Origin: Talaromyces rugulosus
Taxonomy: Eukaryota; Ascomycota; Eurotiomycetes; Eurotiales; Trichocomaceae
Reading direction: 5' to 3'
DNA length: 64,000 nucleotides
Assembly: GCF_013368755.1 (NCBI RefSeq)
Contig: NC_049564.1
Coordinates: 5,216,001 to 5,280,000, forward strand
Shown here: positions 21,937-33,050 of the stretch, piece by piece
How positions within the stretch are numbered: the stretch's first letter is position 1
How the letters are laid out: each line of letters opens with the position of its first letter
The notes under the pieces: generated by a model
Database searches by the model: none
Seen by the model: the letters and a program-made list of their open reading frames with translations, nothing else
Told to the model about the DNA's origin: nothing
Position numbers and translations under genes: made by a program

Positions 21937-23670
21937 TCAAGGGGGTACCGTAGAAACAGACACTGCTGTCGCAATAGGTATCTTGGAAGTGGAGCACTCT
22001 GCCGTTACAGACATCTTCCTTCCAATGCCATGCATCCGCAACGCATGGTGACCTCCACGTACACTGTCCGCATTAATGCCCTTGGCCCGAAGTACACTGG
22101 TAGCCACGCGTGCCGTATCTCCACTATAACACACTACTAGAACGTGATGCAAACCAAGATCTGAGACTAGGCGCTCATTCCTGAAGATCTGCTCTAGCTC
22201 AACCCACTGCGACTCAAGCACGGCCGAGTCCGAAAACGGCGATCTCATGTGCGGTCCAAGGCTGGAGAGTGAGATGTTAATGGATTCTGGGAGATGCCAG
22301 GTATTAAAGTCGGCAGCTTGTCGGAGGTCCAGTACTCGGTGTAGGTGTTTCAGTGTGATCTGGCTCAATAGAGTCTGCTCAAGGGGTCGCGCGGAGGCAT
22401 AGACCTGGGGGAGAACTTCGAGTGCATCTCGCTCCCAGGCCTCATCGTACCGGTGCAGATCAACCTTGGCCAGGCGCTGTCAGAGATTAATCAGTTAGTG
22501 GATTCGATCTCAAAGGAATGCGGTCCAAGGCCCAATGGGGATATCTTTCAATGCGATTCACGATATGTCAGCGACTGGAGAAACACTCACCTCGTTCCGG
22601 ATGGGCGGGAATTCCTCCGTCTCAAGCTTCTGGAAATACTCGCTAATATACTGATATGGCAGGTCGCAGCACAAAAACACGCAGTGCGTAATCCCGCCCG
22701 AGCCAGCAAGGTCAGACAGTGTCCCCGCGGCCTTGCGCTTGGATAGCATCTGGAATAACCCTTGCAAGTTGAAACCGGATGAGGGACCACATACAAGGCC
22801 CTCACGGCACAGCTTCAGAGACAAACTGTACGAGTCTACGGAGCCAACTTCTTCAATTGCATCCACTGCTTCTTTCCAGGGGAACTCCACAGGACGCATC
22901 AGCGCGTAGGATCGGGGGCCAGGCACCCTATCGCCTGCTGCTGTGCAAACCCCGAGTCTCATCACGGAGGGCTTGACTCCCTTGAAGTACGTCCCCAGCC
23001 CGGTCATGGTGCCAGAAGTACCCATACCAGCACACAGCACATTAATCTCAGGCAATTGCCGAAAAATCTGAGGTCCTGTCCAGCGTATGTGCGACTGCCA
23101 GTTATTGTCGTTTTCGTATTGGTTGGGATTGACGATCTCATCGGATTCCTTGGCCATACGGTGTGCACTTTGAATACCGCCCCGGCTATCGACGGGCTCC
23201 GGCTGCGAGGGGCCGCCAAAGAGTGTGATATCAAGACCGAAGAACTGCATCAGCTTCAACTTGGCATCGCTGGTCTTGTTGCTCAGAAATGCCCGGGTGT
23301 CCTGCACGCCATGTATTACTCGAGCAATCATCGACATCGAGATCACCGTCGACCCGGAGCTGTATTCTATGATGGTCTTTGTCTTGTTTGAATCCACACT
23401 CGACTCTAGCATGTTCAATGCTGCTCCTCGTATTAGCGCCGATATGTGCATGAGGGTTGCGCCTGATATCATCTCACCTGGCATGGCCTTGACATTGTTG
23501 GCGGGGTGCATAGTCATCATTTTGGCATATATTCGAACTCCATCATCGTAGAATGGATTCAAATATTCCGGAAGTTCAACCAGTGGTAGAGGAGGCTGGC
23601 AGTCAGGGTTGAAGTACTTTTTGAGCGAGTTAGACCCGAAGTATACATTGTGCTCATTGGAGTTTGTCAT
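21937..23670 (-). CDS. Cysteine-synthase-like PLP enzyme fused to a rhodanese domain
   Basis: Inferred exons on the minus strand are 23670-23478, 23420-22591 and 22476-21937 (520 aa). The N-terminal two thirds are a fold-type II PLP enzyme of the cysteine synthase/CBS family: the Schiff-base Lys lies in HPANNVKAMP, the substrate loop is EYSSGSTV, and the phosphate-binding Gly-rich loop is GMGTSGTMTGLG. The C-terminal domain is rhodanese-like: VLDLRQAADFNTWHLPESINI, and the active-site Cys in VVCYSGDTARVA. A rhodanese domain can accept or pass on persulfide sulfur, so the fusion may couple thiol synthesis or cleavage to sulfur transfer. The 57-nt first intron is a multiple of three and can be read through, but splicing restores the conserved AMPALNMLE. 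It is divergent from the MFS transporter gene. Confidence 0.87.
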
Positions 23671-24818
23671 TGCACTGCTTCGAAGGGGCTGAATTGTTTT
23701 GGAAAAAGCATCTAATGTTTATGAGAAGTGGAGAGTAGACACCGAGATACACGGATATCTTCTAATGCAAGTGACGCGAAGTGCGGGCGGCCGCTGACAG
23801 ATATAGATATACTGGAACATAAAATCCCCCACCGCATCGAGCGTACTTGGCACCTAAAACGTAAGTCCATGTGTTAAATGCGATGTCTGCTCGACTAGAC
23901 CCACAGAGCAAGGTTTGCGAGTCTACAGATACTATCGAACAAGTAAATGAAGTTGAGAGACTAGTCCTGCCGTCTAATGCATAGAACGCCGCAACCGCCA
24001 GAGCTTTCTGCCTTTGCAGTTGCGATGATAAAGTTCAATTACATACAGCTAACCCAATCGAGGACATTCTTTATACGCTATACCTCTCGGAATTCGAATA
24101 GTGCACCTCGGGAACCCTGAGCGGCTTTCGCCCGTGGATGTCTTTCAGTTGAGCATCGTGAATACTTAGTAGTAGTACGTAGGAACTATTAAAATGGCAG
24201 GATCGCCAGCTGCGCGTCATTGGCGTCTCCACTGTCGCATTCATGGGTCCTTGATGGGTCATTTCCTTGTCGAATATATGCTCAAATATTCGTGAGCATC
24301 TCGATCTAGTGTGCAGTGGTGCCAGTCTTGGCAGTCAAATCTCTAACTAGTAACCTCACGCCATTCAAGGTCCTCTAACTCGAGTAAGATTAATTGGAAA
24401 TTGCCTCAGAGTCCAGAAATATCATGCAATTACATTGTGCCACGGTAATTATACAGCTCTGATGAAATTTTCAGCTAGTGCAAAGAGGACAGACAGGGGA
24501 CCTTGAGAGTGTTTGAGCAGGTTTCTTGCTTCGGCCGCAGATCGGCGGCTGTCAAGGTTCCCCCCGGCGATCGCTATCGTTTTGGGGTATATTCAGTGAA
24601 GGTTGAGCGAATTATTTTGCGATAATAATATCCGAGGCATCATGGCCCTCTGAGGAGGGCCTTTTGGAAATGCAGTCAATCGCTTGGCATTCAATCTGAT
24701 AATTTGTCTGTCCTCCGAACCACCACCCCTTGAATTCGACGGCCGTTCTGACCTCCAAACATCAATTCGGCTCGATAAGGACATTGCCTGAGGATTATCT
24801 CGGTGATTCGTTGATACA
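23671..24818. other. Divergent promoter region
   Basis: About 1.15 kb between the PLP/rhodanese gene (-) and the MFS transporter (+). No ORF with motifs is present. Confidence 0.4.
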
Positions 24819-26845
24819 ATGCCTGGACTCCGCAAAAATCCACCAGGCGACTCCAGCCCCGGTGGCTCAGATGCCAATGTCGATGTTGCCAACAAAAATG
24901 GGGTGCAGCTGGTGTTCAACGAGCAGACAAACTACGTGCCTAAACGCACAATTATCACTGTGAGTCTACCTCGGATTGATCTTTCCGGTGGCTATATTTG
25001 AAATGGCCCGATATGCCTACGGAACCTTGGGGGTTATTGCGCTCTAATCGCGCTTAGATCTTTTTCGCCTGCTCCAGCGTCGATCTACTGGCTCTCATGG
25101 ACCAGACGACGCTGGCAGCGTCACTGACCGTCATTGGGAATGCATTGGGTGCCAGTGATCAAGTATCCTGGATCTCTGGTGGCTATTTTGTGTAAGTTGT
25201 TTGAAACTGATCGTAAGTTTCTTCGTATTGTTGTGACAGGGCTGACAGGGGAATTTCATGACTCAGGACATCAACATGCTTCCAACTCCTGTATGGTAAG
25301 CTTTCAGACATCTGGTCTAGAAAAATTGTCTTGTTCATCGGCCTTGCCATTTTCTTTATCGGCTCCCTCGCGGCCTCTGTCTCCCGGACGGTCACCCAGT
25401 TGATTGTCTTCCGGGCATTGACAGGCGTCGGCGGAGGCGGGTTGATGACAGTGGCTCAGACGATTGTGAGTGACGTTGTCCCTCTTCGCGAGCGTGGGAA
25501 ATACCAAGGCATTCTAGGCGCTGTGGTCGCTATTGCGAATGGTATTGGCCCTGTTATTGGCGGTGCATTGGCTTCCATCTCGGAAGACTCGTGGCGCTGG
25601 ATATTCCGGTTAAACCTCCCATTGACAGCCTTGACAACGTTATGTGTACTCTTCTTCATGCCGCTGCGCAAGGTAGAAGGGGACTGGCGACTTAAGCTGA
25701 AAGCGGTTGATTTTCTCGGTGCATTGCTAGCTCTGGGGGGCACGTCCGTCTTCTTGTTGGGGTTGAATTGGGGAGGTGGTGAGTACAAGTGGTACTCAAC
25801 ACATGTAATTGCGACTTTGATTCTCGGCTTTGTGATCTTTATTGCATTTGTTGTGTGGCAATGGAAGGGCGCGAGAGTTCCCCTAGTGCCAATGCACATA
25901 TTCAAGAGCCGGATCGTCAACGGAGCATGCTTGACAATGTTTGTTAATGGATGGAACTTTTTGGTCCAGGTGTACTATATCCCAACCTTCTACCAACTGG
26001 TCTTTGGATATTCGACAGTCATGTCGGGCGCTATGCTGCTTCCAATTACGTTGATGCAAAGTATGTTGTCCACCTCGAGGCTGTCATTTCTATGCCTCTA
26101 ACCCTCGGTATTTTACAGCTCTCAGTAGTACCCTGTCTGGCCTGATTGTTCACTGGGTCGGTCGTTACCGGGAATGTATCCTGTTCGGCTGGCTCATCTG
26201 GGCAATCGGACTCGGACTTTTCTCGACTCTGGATGAATCCTCTGGGATAGGGAAGCAAGTCGGATACGGTATTCTGACAGGTGTCGGTGTTGGGAATACC
26301 TTACAACCGTCTCTCATTGCGGTACAGGCAGGCGTTGAACGTCGAGATATGGCAGTTGTCACCGCGTTTAGAAAGTAAGTCTGAAGCCAACGAACGTCTA
26401 AATCCTCCTGACAATGGACAGCTTTGTTCGAAATCTTGGAGGAACCTTGGGCATGGCGATAGCCGGAACAATTATGTGAGACTCTGTCATGAAATGCTCT
26501 CCTATTCCTGCTACTAACATGTTTAGCAACAACGTTATTGCATCTTCCATCTTAACCCTCGACCTTGACCAATATGAATCGCGTTTCTTGTTGTCAAGTC
26601 CACAGTCATACCTTTCCAGTCTCTCATATAATGATGCCACGCGTATTCGAAGCGTGTTGATCCCAGCCTACAAAAGGGGCTTCAGGATAATCTTCCTTAC
26701 TGGGGCAGCGTTGGCATCATTTTCATTTTTCTTGGCGTTCTGGCTTATGCCACAGATCACATTGAAGCGAGATGACGACGACAAGCTAAAGGAGGAAGGA
26801 AAGAAGCGAATTAAAGGAGAAATTGATGAAGAGAAACGAGGCTGA
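24819..26845 (+). CDS. MFS drug/toxin-efflux type transporter (DHA, 14 TM)
   Basis: Inferred exons are 24819-24959, 25058-25191, 25267-26060, 26119-26374, 26422-26475 and 26527-26845 (565 aa), all in phase. After a hydrophilic N terminus come TM1 (LLALMDQTTLAASLTVIG, with the D(x)T motif of DHA transporters), the loop 2-3 signature GKLSDIWSRK, and motif C in TM5 (AIANGIGPVIGGALA). About 14 hydrophobic segments follow and a highly charged Lys/Glu C-terminal tail. This family exports small organic molecules across the plasma membrane by proton antiport. Its flanking genes (PLP/rhodanese fusion, secreted six-hairpin protein) do not identify a substrate. Confidence 0.9.
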
Positions 26846-27266
26846 AAGATTATTCTGGCAGTGGGGGCTACAAACTATGAACTTAATTATATTAAGCTTC
26901 ATGAGTGCTGACATCGCGCCCATGTGGAGAACAGGCTGATAGTGAAACAATGGGGCCAGATGGTAGACAAAGTATAACTTTTCCAGATCAGTTGACGGAA
27001 TTAATACGGCAAATCGGCGAACCGGAGAAGCGTTCGGCTTATTGCACATATGATTATCCCACGGCGATAGGATTACCGGGGGCCCGTGTTCCTTTGACAA
27101 CAACGACGCAACCTCAGCCCACACCACATGGTTAACCATTGGTTGGACTTTTGATGTGTAGCTGACATATTTATCCCGTAGATGGTTATAAAAACTGAGA
27201 AATTCCTGAAATACCACCAAGGACAGAGCTCTCATCCATAACATTATTTTCCTGCTGTATACAACT
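26846..27266. other. Intergenic region
   Basis: Holds the promoter of the next gene, with TATAAAA at 27187-27193, 74 bp before the ATG. Confidence 0.45.
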
Positions 27267-28496
27267 ATGATGGATTTAATCTCCAACCGAATTCGCATAT
27301 TGGCGCTGCTGGCTTGCCTCCATATGCCGATGTCATATGGCGCTAGCATGACAGTTACTAGCTTCGATGGCAATGTCACCAATGAGGAACTTCAGTCTTT
27401 CAACAAGTACATTTCTGACCTGCAGCCGGCAACAGACAACATTGGCAACAACTGGGCACAGGGTCACAGTGGCGAAGAAACAAAAGCAATGGGCTTAGTC
27501 TATCAGATAGCCGGCCAACAGAAGACACTCAATAACATGCTGCGATATTGTGACGCAGTACTTTCTGAGCGAAACGACCTTGCACCGGCACCAGTCGGGC
27601 AATATAAGATCTGGACGGGAGATATTGCGCCTGTTTGGCCTAATGATGTGTCAGGGGATACAATCCAGACAGGCGGCGAGCAAGGTGACCCTGTAGGCCA
27701 TCTAGCCAATTGCGCAAATCTGATTCTCCAAAACCAAACGCTATACAACCAGACTGTCACAATTGGTGATCCACATCACTACGGCCCGACATACTTGGAG
27801 CGAGCCAAGACATATGTTAAACAGGCAGACAAAGCTATGTCAGGGCACATCCTGTCGCGACTACTCGATCTTTCCGACGGCAATAAAATGTATTTCGCCA
27901 AGGATTCGCCTTACAAGGGAGGCGGCGCCGTGCCTTGGAACCAACAGATGATGTTCAACTACGGCTTCCAGAATCTCGTCGCTGCTCACTCCATTTTGGG
28001 CGATAATCCGAACGGCTTGGTCACCAAGTACAAGGCTATTATGGCTGCCAATTTAAAATGGTTCTTTACCGGCGGTGGGTCACAGTCCAAGAAAAGCAAA
28101 AATGGTAACCCCGTATATGTCTGGGACTACGCAATGGACACCGGAATCGAGGATTCAAACCATGCGTCGCTTGACGTGGCAGGCTTCTACCGGGCCTTTG
28201 CGGATGGCCACTGGAACATTACCTCCACTGAAATGAAACCATTCGCCAATGTTCTTGTGGACGTTATGACGCTCGGAAAAGGAAAATATGCGGGAACTGT
28301 AGATGGCAAGTGTGGAAGCGGCCACGGTGATTGCACGGACTACATTCGAAGTGGTTTCTTGCTCCTCTCCGAGTTTCAGCCAGATCAGTATAAGACCATC
28401 ATGGGGGCTGACTTGAAAGAAGGTGGCACTACGGGTAAAATTGATATCTTTTCGAGGTTTTTATGGGCGAAAGATAGGAGGGCTAATGGGCATTAA
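27267..28496 (+). CDS. Secreted six-hairpin glycosidase-like protein
   Basis: Single exon, 409 aa, with an N-terminal signal peptide (RILALLACLHMPMSYG). Conserved-looking blocks include WTGDIAPVWP, EQGDPVGHLANCANLIL, VPWNQQMMFNYGFQNL and EDSNHASLDVAGFYRAF. These fit the alpha/alpha-toroid, six-hairpin glycosidase or alginate-lyase-like proteins of filamentous fungi. Many N-x-S/T sites support secretion. The Asp/Glu and His residues in the EDSNH and WNQ blocks could form the active site. The exact activity (glycosidase or polysaccharide lyase) cannot be decided from sequence alone. The gene stands alone, downstream of the MFS transporter. Confidence 0.75.
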   Translation: MMDLISNRIRILALLACLHMPMSYGASMTVTSFDGNVTNEELQSFNKYISDLQPATDNIGNNWAQGHSGEETKAMGLVYQIAGQQKTLNNMLRYCDAVLSERNDLAPAPVGQYKIWTGDIAPVWPNDVSGDTIQTGGEQGDPVGHLANCANLILQNQTLYNQTVTIGDPHHYGPTYLERAKTYVKQADKAMSGHILSRLLDLSDGNKMYFAKDSPYKGGGAVPWNQQMMFNYGFQNLVAAHSILGDNPNGLVTKYKAIMAANLKWFFTGGGSQSKKSKNGNPVYVWDYAMDTGIEDSNHASLDVAGFYRAFADGHWNITSTEMKPFANVLVDVMTLGKGKYAGTVDGKCGSGHGDCTDYIRSGFLLLSEFQPDQYKTIMGADLKEGGTTGKIDIFSRFLWAKDRRANGH

Positions 28497-28930
28497 CATC
28501 CAAGCCTCAGTGGTAGTTGAAAGAGTTTCGTAACAATACATGTAATTATATCATTAGGTGTATGGGCAAGTTCAGCTTCTTTCGAGTAGCGAGGATCCGT
28601 AGACATTCTACGATAGTTTAATTTGTATTATATGATGAGGTTCTTTGTTGCAACCGACAGATACATATGCTACGTCACATTATGCAACTATCCCGAAATA
28701 GAACTTGTTCGATGGTAACTTGAGTGGAGTTGACCAATAATAACGATGCCCGCAAAGGTCAGGGGGCAGTGGAAATCAAACCAAGTTCATATGTTGTTTA
28801 CAATCCTACTAGATTTATAAAAGCTGTACCATTTCTTCTGTTGGACGGTAGAAATGACTTCAAAATCTGCTCTTTGATAGACAATTCACCCTCTTTGATC
28901 TAGAGGCTAGCATTTACAATCCTTGGCGAG
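28497..28930. other. Intergenic region
   Basis: Spacer ahead of the second P450 relic. Nothing recognisable. Confidence 0.4.
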
Positions 28931-29920
28931 TTGCTTATAACTTGCTCAGCACTAATATTTATTGTGTATTTATTGTTATATCCTCGGCCTCAACGTGTTC
29001 ATGATAGGGGTCGGAAGGCTGATGGCCAAACCTTTTATTGGGAATCTACTAGACATTCCAACGCACCACAGCTGGTTGCAATTTACAGAATGGAGCCGGC
29101 AGTTTGGTTCCTTGTATAGACTGAATTTAGCAGGACAGGAACATGTTATTGTTTCGACAGAAAAAATCGCCAACGAATTTCTGAGCGGTCGAGGAAATCT
29201 GTATAACTCGCGTGCATCATTGCCAAAGGCTACGAAATTGGTCAGCCAGAATCTCAGACCACTTCTGTTAACATATGGACAAGTCTGGCATAATGCTCGC
29301 AAGCTAATGCATAACTTGACTAACTAATGCATCGGTCGCTGAGTCATTCATCCCACTACAGGAAGAAGAGAGCATTCGGGCTATTAGAGATTTGCTGGAG
29401 AGCCGGAAAAGTAGGAAAGATGGTTCGAACGCTACGCTGCTGGGCTGATGTTACGTTTGGCATACTCGAAGCCAGTGAAAACTGGTGATGGATTATTTGT
29501 GCGGAGAATCATGGCCGTTGCCCATAACGTTGAACGAGTTGCCAGCCCAGCTGCCTATCTTGTGGATAATTTTCCGATATTGCTGAACTTGCCTTCTTTC
29601 CTAGCACCGTTCAAATGTGGAGACAAGAGGCTGCACAATGAAGAGTCTGATCTATTCCGCAGTCTACACGCAGCAGTGGGCAATCCATCGGGAGGAGACG
29701 CTGTGCCCAGGCTCGGACAGCTTTCGTCCAGGACGGCTCTAGTCCGGATGGCCTACGTGCAAGGAGCCTCTGACAAAATTCCCAAACTTGCAAAACTTTT
29801 GCGCTTCTGGCTTTGGTAGGCGAATATGTCTGGGACTTGCCACGGCCGAGTAGTCGCTTTATATCCCCATTTTTCGTATCGCTTGGTCATCTGAAATTTC
29901 TTCCAAAAAAGATGCTCATG
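28931..29920 (+). pseudogene. Cytochrome P450 relic with a large internal deletion
   Basis: P450 blocks appear in changing frames. First comes an N-terminal anchor (IFIVYLLLYPRPQR), then KPFIGNLLDIP and RKLMHNLTN, then after an extra TAAT the block ASVAESFIPLQEEES. A further shift leads to FERYAAGLMLRLAYSKPV and then VERVASPAAYLVD. Directly afterwards, at about 29660, the sequence jumps to C-terminal blocks (EPLTKFPNLQNF and the heme loop SGFGRRICLG). The I-helix, ExxR and about 150 residues are missing. A TAG also falls inside the C-terminal block. At least three frameshifts, one stop and one deletion make this a dead gene. The parent was a CYP of the O-methylsterigmatocystin-oxidoreductase-like fungal group, judged from GNLLDIP and QEEESIRAIRDLL; that assignment is tentative. 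Confidence 0.8.
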
Positions 29921-30472
29921 GATGCAATGTTATTCTACCGTCGTATGATTCTGTGACTAGTTTCAATATGAGTTCATATATTTCCAGCCCCACATCAATT
30001 GATGATGTTGACGAGCCTGTCAAGGTACGACCGAAAAATTTTCCGTAAATATCTTCTCTGGGCCTGGAAGGCAAGAGCTAGTCGAAGAAATGCACCGTAG
30101 TCTGTTTGAAAGTAATGGGTAGAACAGAAATAACATTTGATCAGCTATGAAGGGGTCGTATTTTGAAAAAGACAAGACGTCTCTTATGTTATTATCTATC
30201 ACTTGAATACATGTCAATTAATATCCAGAAGCATACTTAAGCATGTCATTAGCCTATTATTATAGTTCTTTTTTCTTTCTTTCTTTCTTTCTCTCCCAAA
30301 TATTTACGGGCTCATTACATACCTATAAAGCTTAAATGGTAGAAATAGCCCCATGGGGTAAGGTAGTAAACCCCTCCCCTGCAACGTTCACGTGGTCCGG
30401 TGGAGCCACTGATAAGTGATCCCCCGTCTTCTTGATCATCCCCAGCTGTTCGAGTGGCGCCAGCAATGATGA
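29921..30472. other. Intergenic region with a CTTT microsatellite
   Basis: Includes a (CTTT)n run at about 30274-30291. No gene is supported before the Zn2Cys6 gene. Confidence 0.45.
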
Positions 30473-32224
30473 ATGATGAGCTCCCAGTCACAGGTCCCTT
30501 GCAGAGCTGGTCACCGCCGGCCGCAGCACCGCCGGTCGCGCAACGGATGCCTGACCTGCAAACGGCGCAAGGTACGGTGCAACGAGGAGAAGCCACGATG
30601 CTACCATTGCGATCGGCTGAGCCTTGAGTGTGTCTGGAACGACTCCGAACCTCCTGCGGACATGGGAAGAGAGGAACCTGCTCGCGCTGATCGGACCTCG
30701 TCGTCTACCGACATGTTCGACTTTGCACAGTCCATCGTCGAGGGCACAGTCGATCTATCCACGTTCCAGGACATTTATTTCCCACCCTTTAGTGATCTTC
30801 CCATGCCGGTGGATGCCGTCCAGGATCGTGTGTTATTTCCCAATCCCGCGACCCCGAGGTCAACGTTGGGGCTGTCCCAGTCGCCAGTTACGGACGTTCA
30901 TGTAGATGACTTGAATCTCCCCCCGATTTTGGATCCGGTCGAGAACGGGCCGAAACTCGCGTCGGTGAAGGCCCTGTTCCACAGCCTGGCAGCCTCGTCC
31001 TGGATGGTCCGGTATGCGATTGCAGCCTTCGCAGCGATCCAATTTTCGTCTGCGGAGAGAAAGGCGGATTACAAGGCATACTACGACAAAGCGGCGTATG
31101 ACTTGTCGGAAGCAATCGACACGTACGAGGGGTTTAGGATGCTCGATGGTCAAGATCTTCGGTGCGCTCTGGCCACTATCTTCTTCCTTACGTACATCGA
31201 TGTTTGTCTCTTCCCCCATATTGATTTGGTCTCGATTTACGCTAAACGGTTATGAAGCTTTTGACGGGTGAGTTCGGTTTGGCTTGTTCAAATCTGGAGA
31301 CGGCACACTATGTGTTGCAAGGAGCAGGGATTGGCGCCTTGGGTCCCATAGGTTTGACTAAACAGCGCTTCCCCAAACAAATCAAAGCTTACATTCGGCT
31401 TATTAGAGCAGAGAATTGTCTCTTGGATTCGACTACTCGACGCGCGAGCGGCCTCCGCGGGCGGTAAGGGCCGTTTGGTCAATGACACGTCAAAAATCGT
31501 CAAGCTGATGACCCCAAGCTCCCCAAGCACCACGCACCAGAGCACTAATCCTGCCGCTAACTCCGGACCGCAGGAGGTGATCTACGAGATGCTCTGCCAG
31601 CCAGGGATTGCGTTCTATCAAGAAGTTCAGACCATCACTGTCCGCATAACAGGGATTTCGCATGCCCACCGCAGCCGAGGAAGCGTAGAGGACGAGACGG
31701 AGGTAATGGCAATCGCGGCGGATATTCTTCGTGACTTGACCTCCCTATATGCCCACCGGCCCACCCTGATGGACTTCGCCGTGTCCGGGAATATTGGCGA
31801 GGATGCGCTAGCTGAACCGCTCGCGTCAGCTATCGTTCGGTCGTTCCAGACATACCTAGCGAACTTTTACGCCTGTTACATCCACCTGCACCGAGTCGCG
31901 CACCGTCATCTAGCTCGTTCCAATACTGTGGTGACCGCAATAAACAAAATCAAGGAAATACTGCATCTCATGGCTAGTTCTAATGAATATATCCCGGTCA
32001 ACATGCTGTGGCCATTGTTCCTGTGGGGCAGTGAAGAGGATGACCGGAACGAGTGTCAATGGATCCTGAAGACTACCCGCAGTCTTCACGATATCGTCAC
32101 GAATGCGAATATGGCCGCAAACGCATTACAAGAGATCCAAACGAGGCAGCAGGAGGCTGGATCGAGGGTCGACATCCATTCTGTTTTTCTGGAATTGTTC
32201 AACACCACCTTTGCGATGGTTTGA
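30473..32224 (+). CDS. Zn2Cys6 fungal-type transcription factor
   Basis: Inferred exons are 30473-31201, 31258-31351 and 31407-32224 (546 aa). The N-terminal DNA-binding domain is C-x2-C-x6-C-x6-C-x2-C-x6-C (NGCLTCKRRKVRCNEEKPRC and following), preceded by a basic stretch. The rest is the alpha-helical regulatory domain of the Fungal_trans_2 type. The middle region is restored by intron 2, giving the conserved-looking PIEQRIVSWIRLLDARA. Such proteins bind CGG half-sites and activate linked metabolic genes in the nucleus. The next gene downstream is an allantoate-type MFS transporter, a plausible target. Confidence 0.9.
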
Positions 32225-33050
32225 AATGCCTACATGCAGTCTAGGGGGTGGTTGACAGGCGGTTTAATTCCACTTCATCGGGGTTTCATCTATTGGGGTG
32301 GGTAGTGTACGATGCCACCAGCAACGGTGGACAAGAATCAAGACGATATCAACCCATTGTTGGAAAAAGAGGAAGAAAGTGAAAGCCGACGCGACTGATC
32401 AGAGTAGGCCTGACAATCCACCCTCTTCCCATTCCACTGCAAGGCCCATCGCGCTATCTTGTTATAGTCATCTGAAGAACGATCGGTTGATATACAGTGA
32501 TACATTATCTTCCAGGTATAACGGATCTTACCGACTACAGCAGCCGACGTCCAATCCGTTACAGCGATAAAGTAATTTAGGAAGAATGTATTATTATACA
32601 CATATTTTTTATTGTCTATCAATATGCTGGTATCTTCGGGGTAAGTGAGTGGGTCCGGTGGCTGAAATAAGGTTCTGCTACCTCGCAGGAAAGCCCGATG
32701 AGCGAATCGCTGAACGTCGCTTAATCCACATGGATGCGGTCCAAGCTTGTTGTTTGTACGACTTGATACGGTGAACCCCATTTTTACAGGTCATCTTTAA
32801 CCTGTTTAGGCAGGAGAGGCCAGAGTATCATCCCCGTATCTCGTAATTACCCCAGTACCCACCCCGGCACCTGCTCCCCATGACTGGCTACCATGCATGA
32901 TCAATATGTTGCCATGTCGAATGTATATATAATTGCTTCACAACGCTCTACGGTAAACCAGTTTAGCGTCCAAGCTATACGTTGCCTTCCTCCACCTCAA
33001 AGTAACATTGAAATATCGTATATCTACACAGCTAAGGCGAAGTGTTGATC
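32225..33050. other. Intergenic region
   Basis: About 830 bp promoter region of the MFS gene. Open frames at 32298-32570 (+) and 32338-32781 (-) overlap each other and carry no motif. Confidence 0.4.

Noticed and set aside
32338..32781. 147-aa minus-strand open frame between the regulator and the MFS gene
   Set aside because: No motif, overlaps an opposite open frame, and lies in a promoter region.
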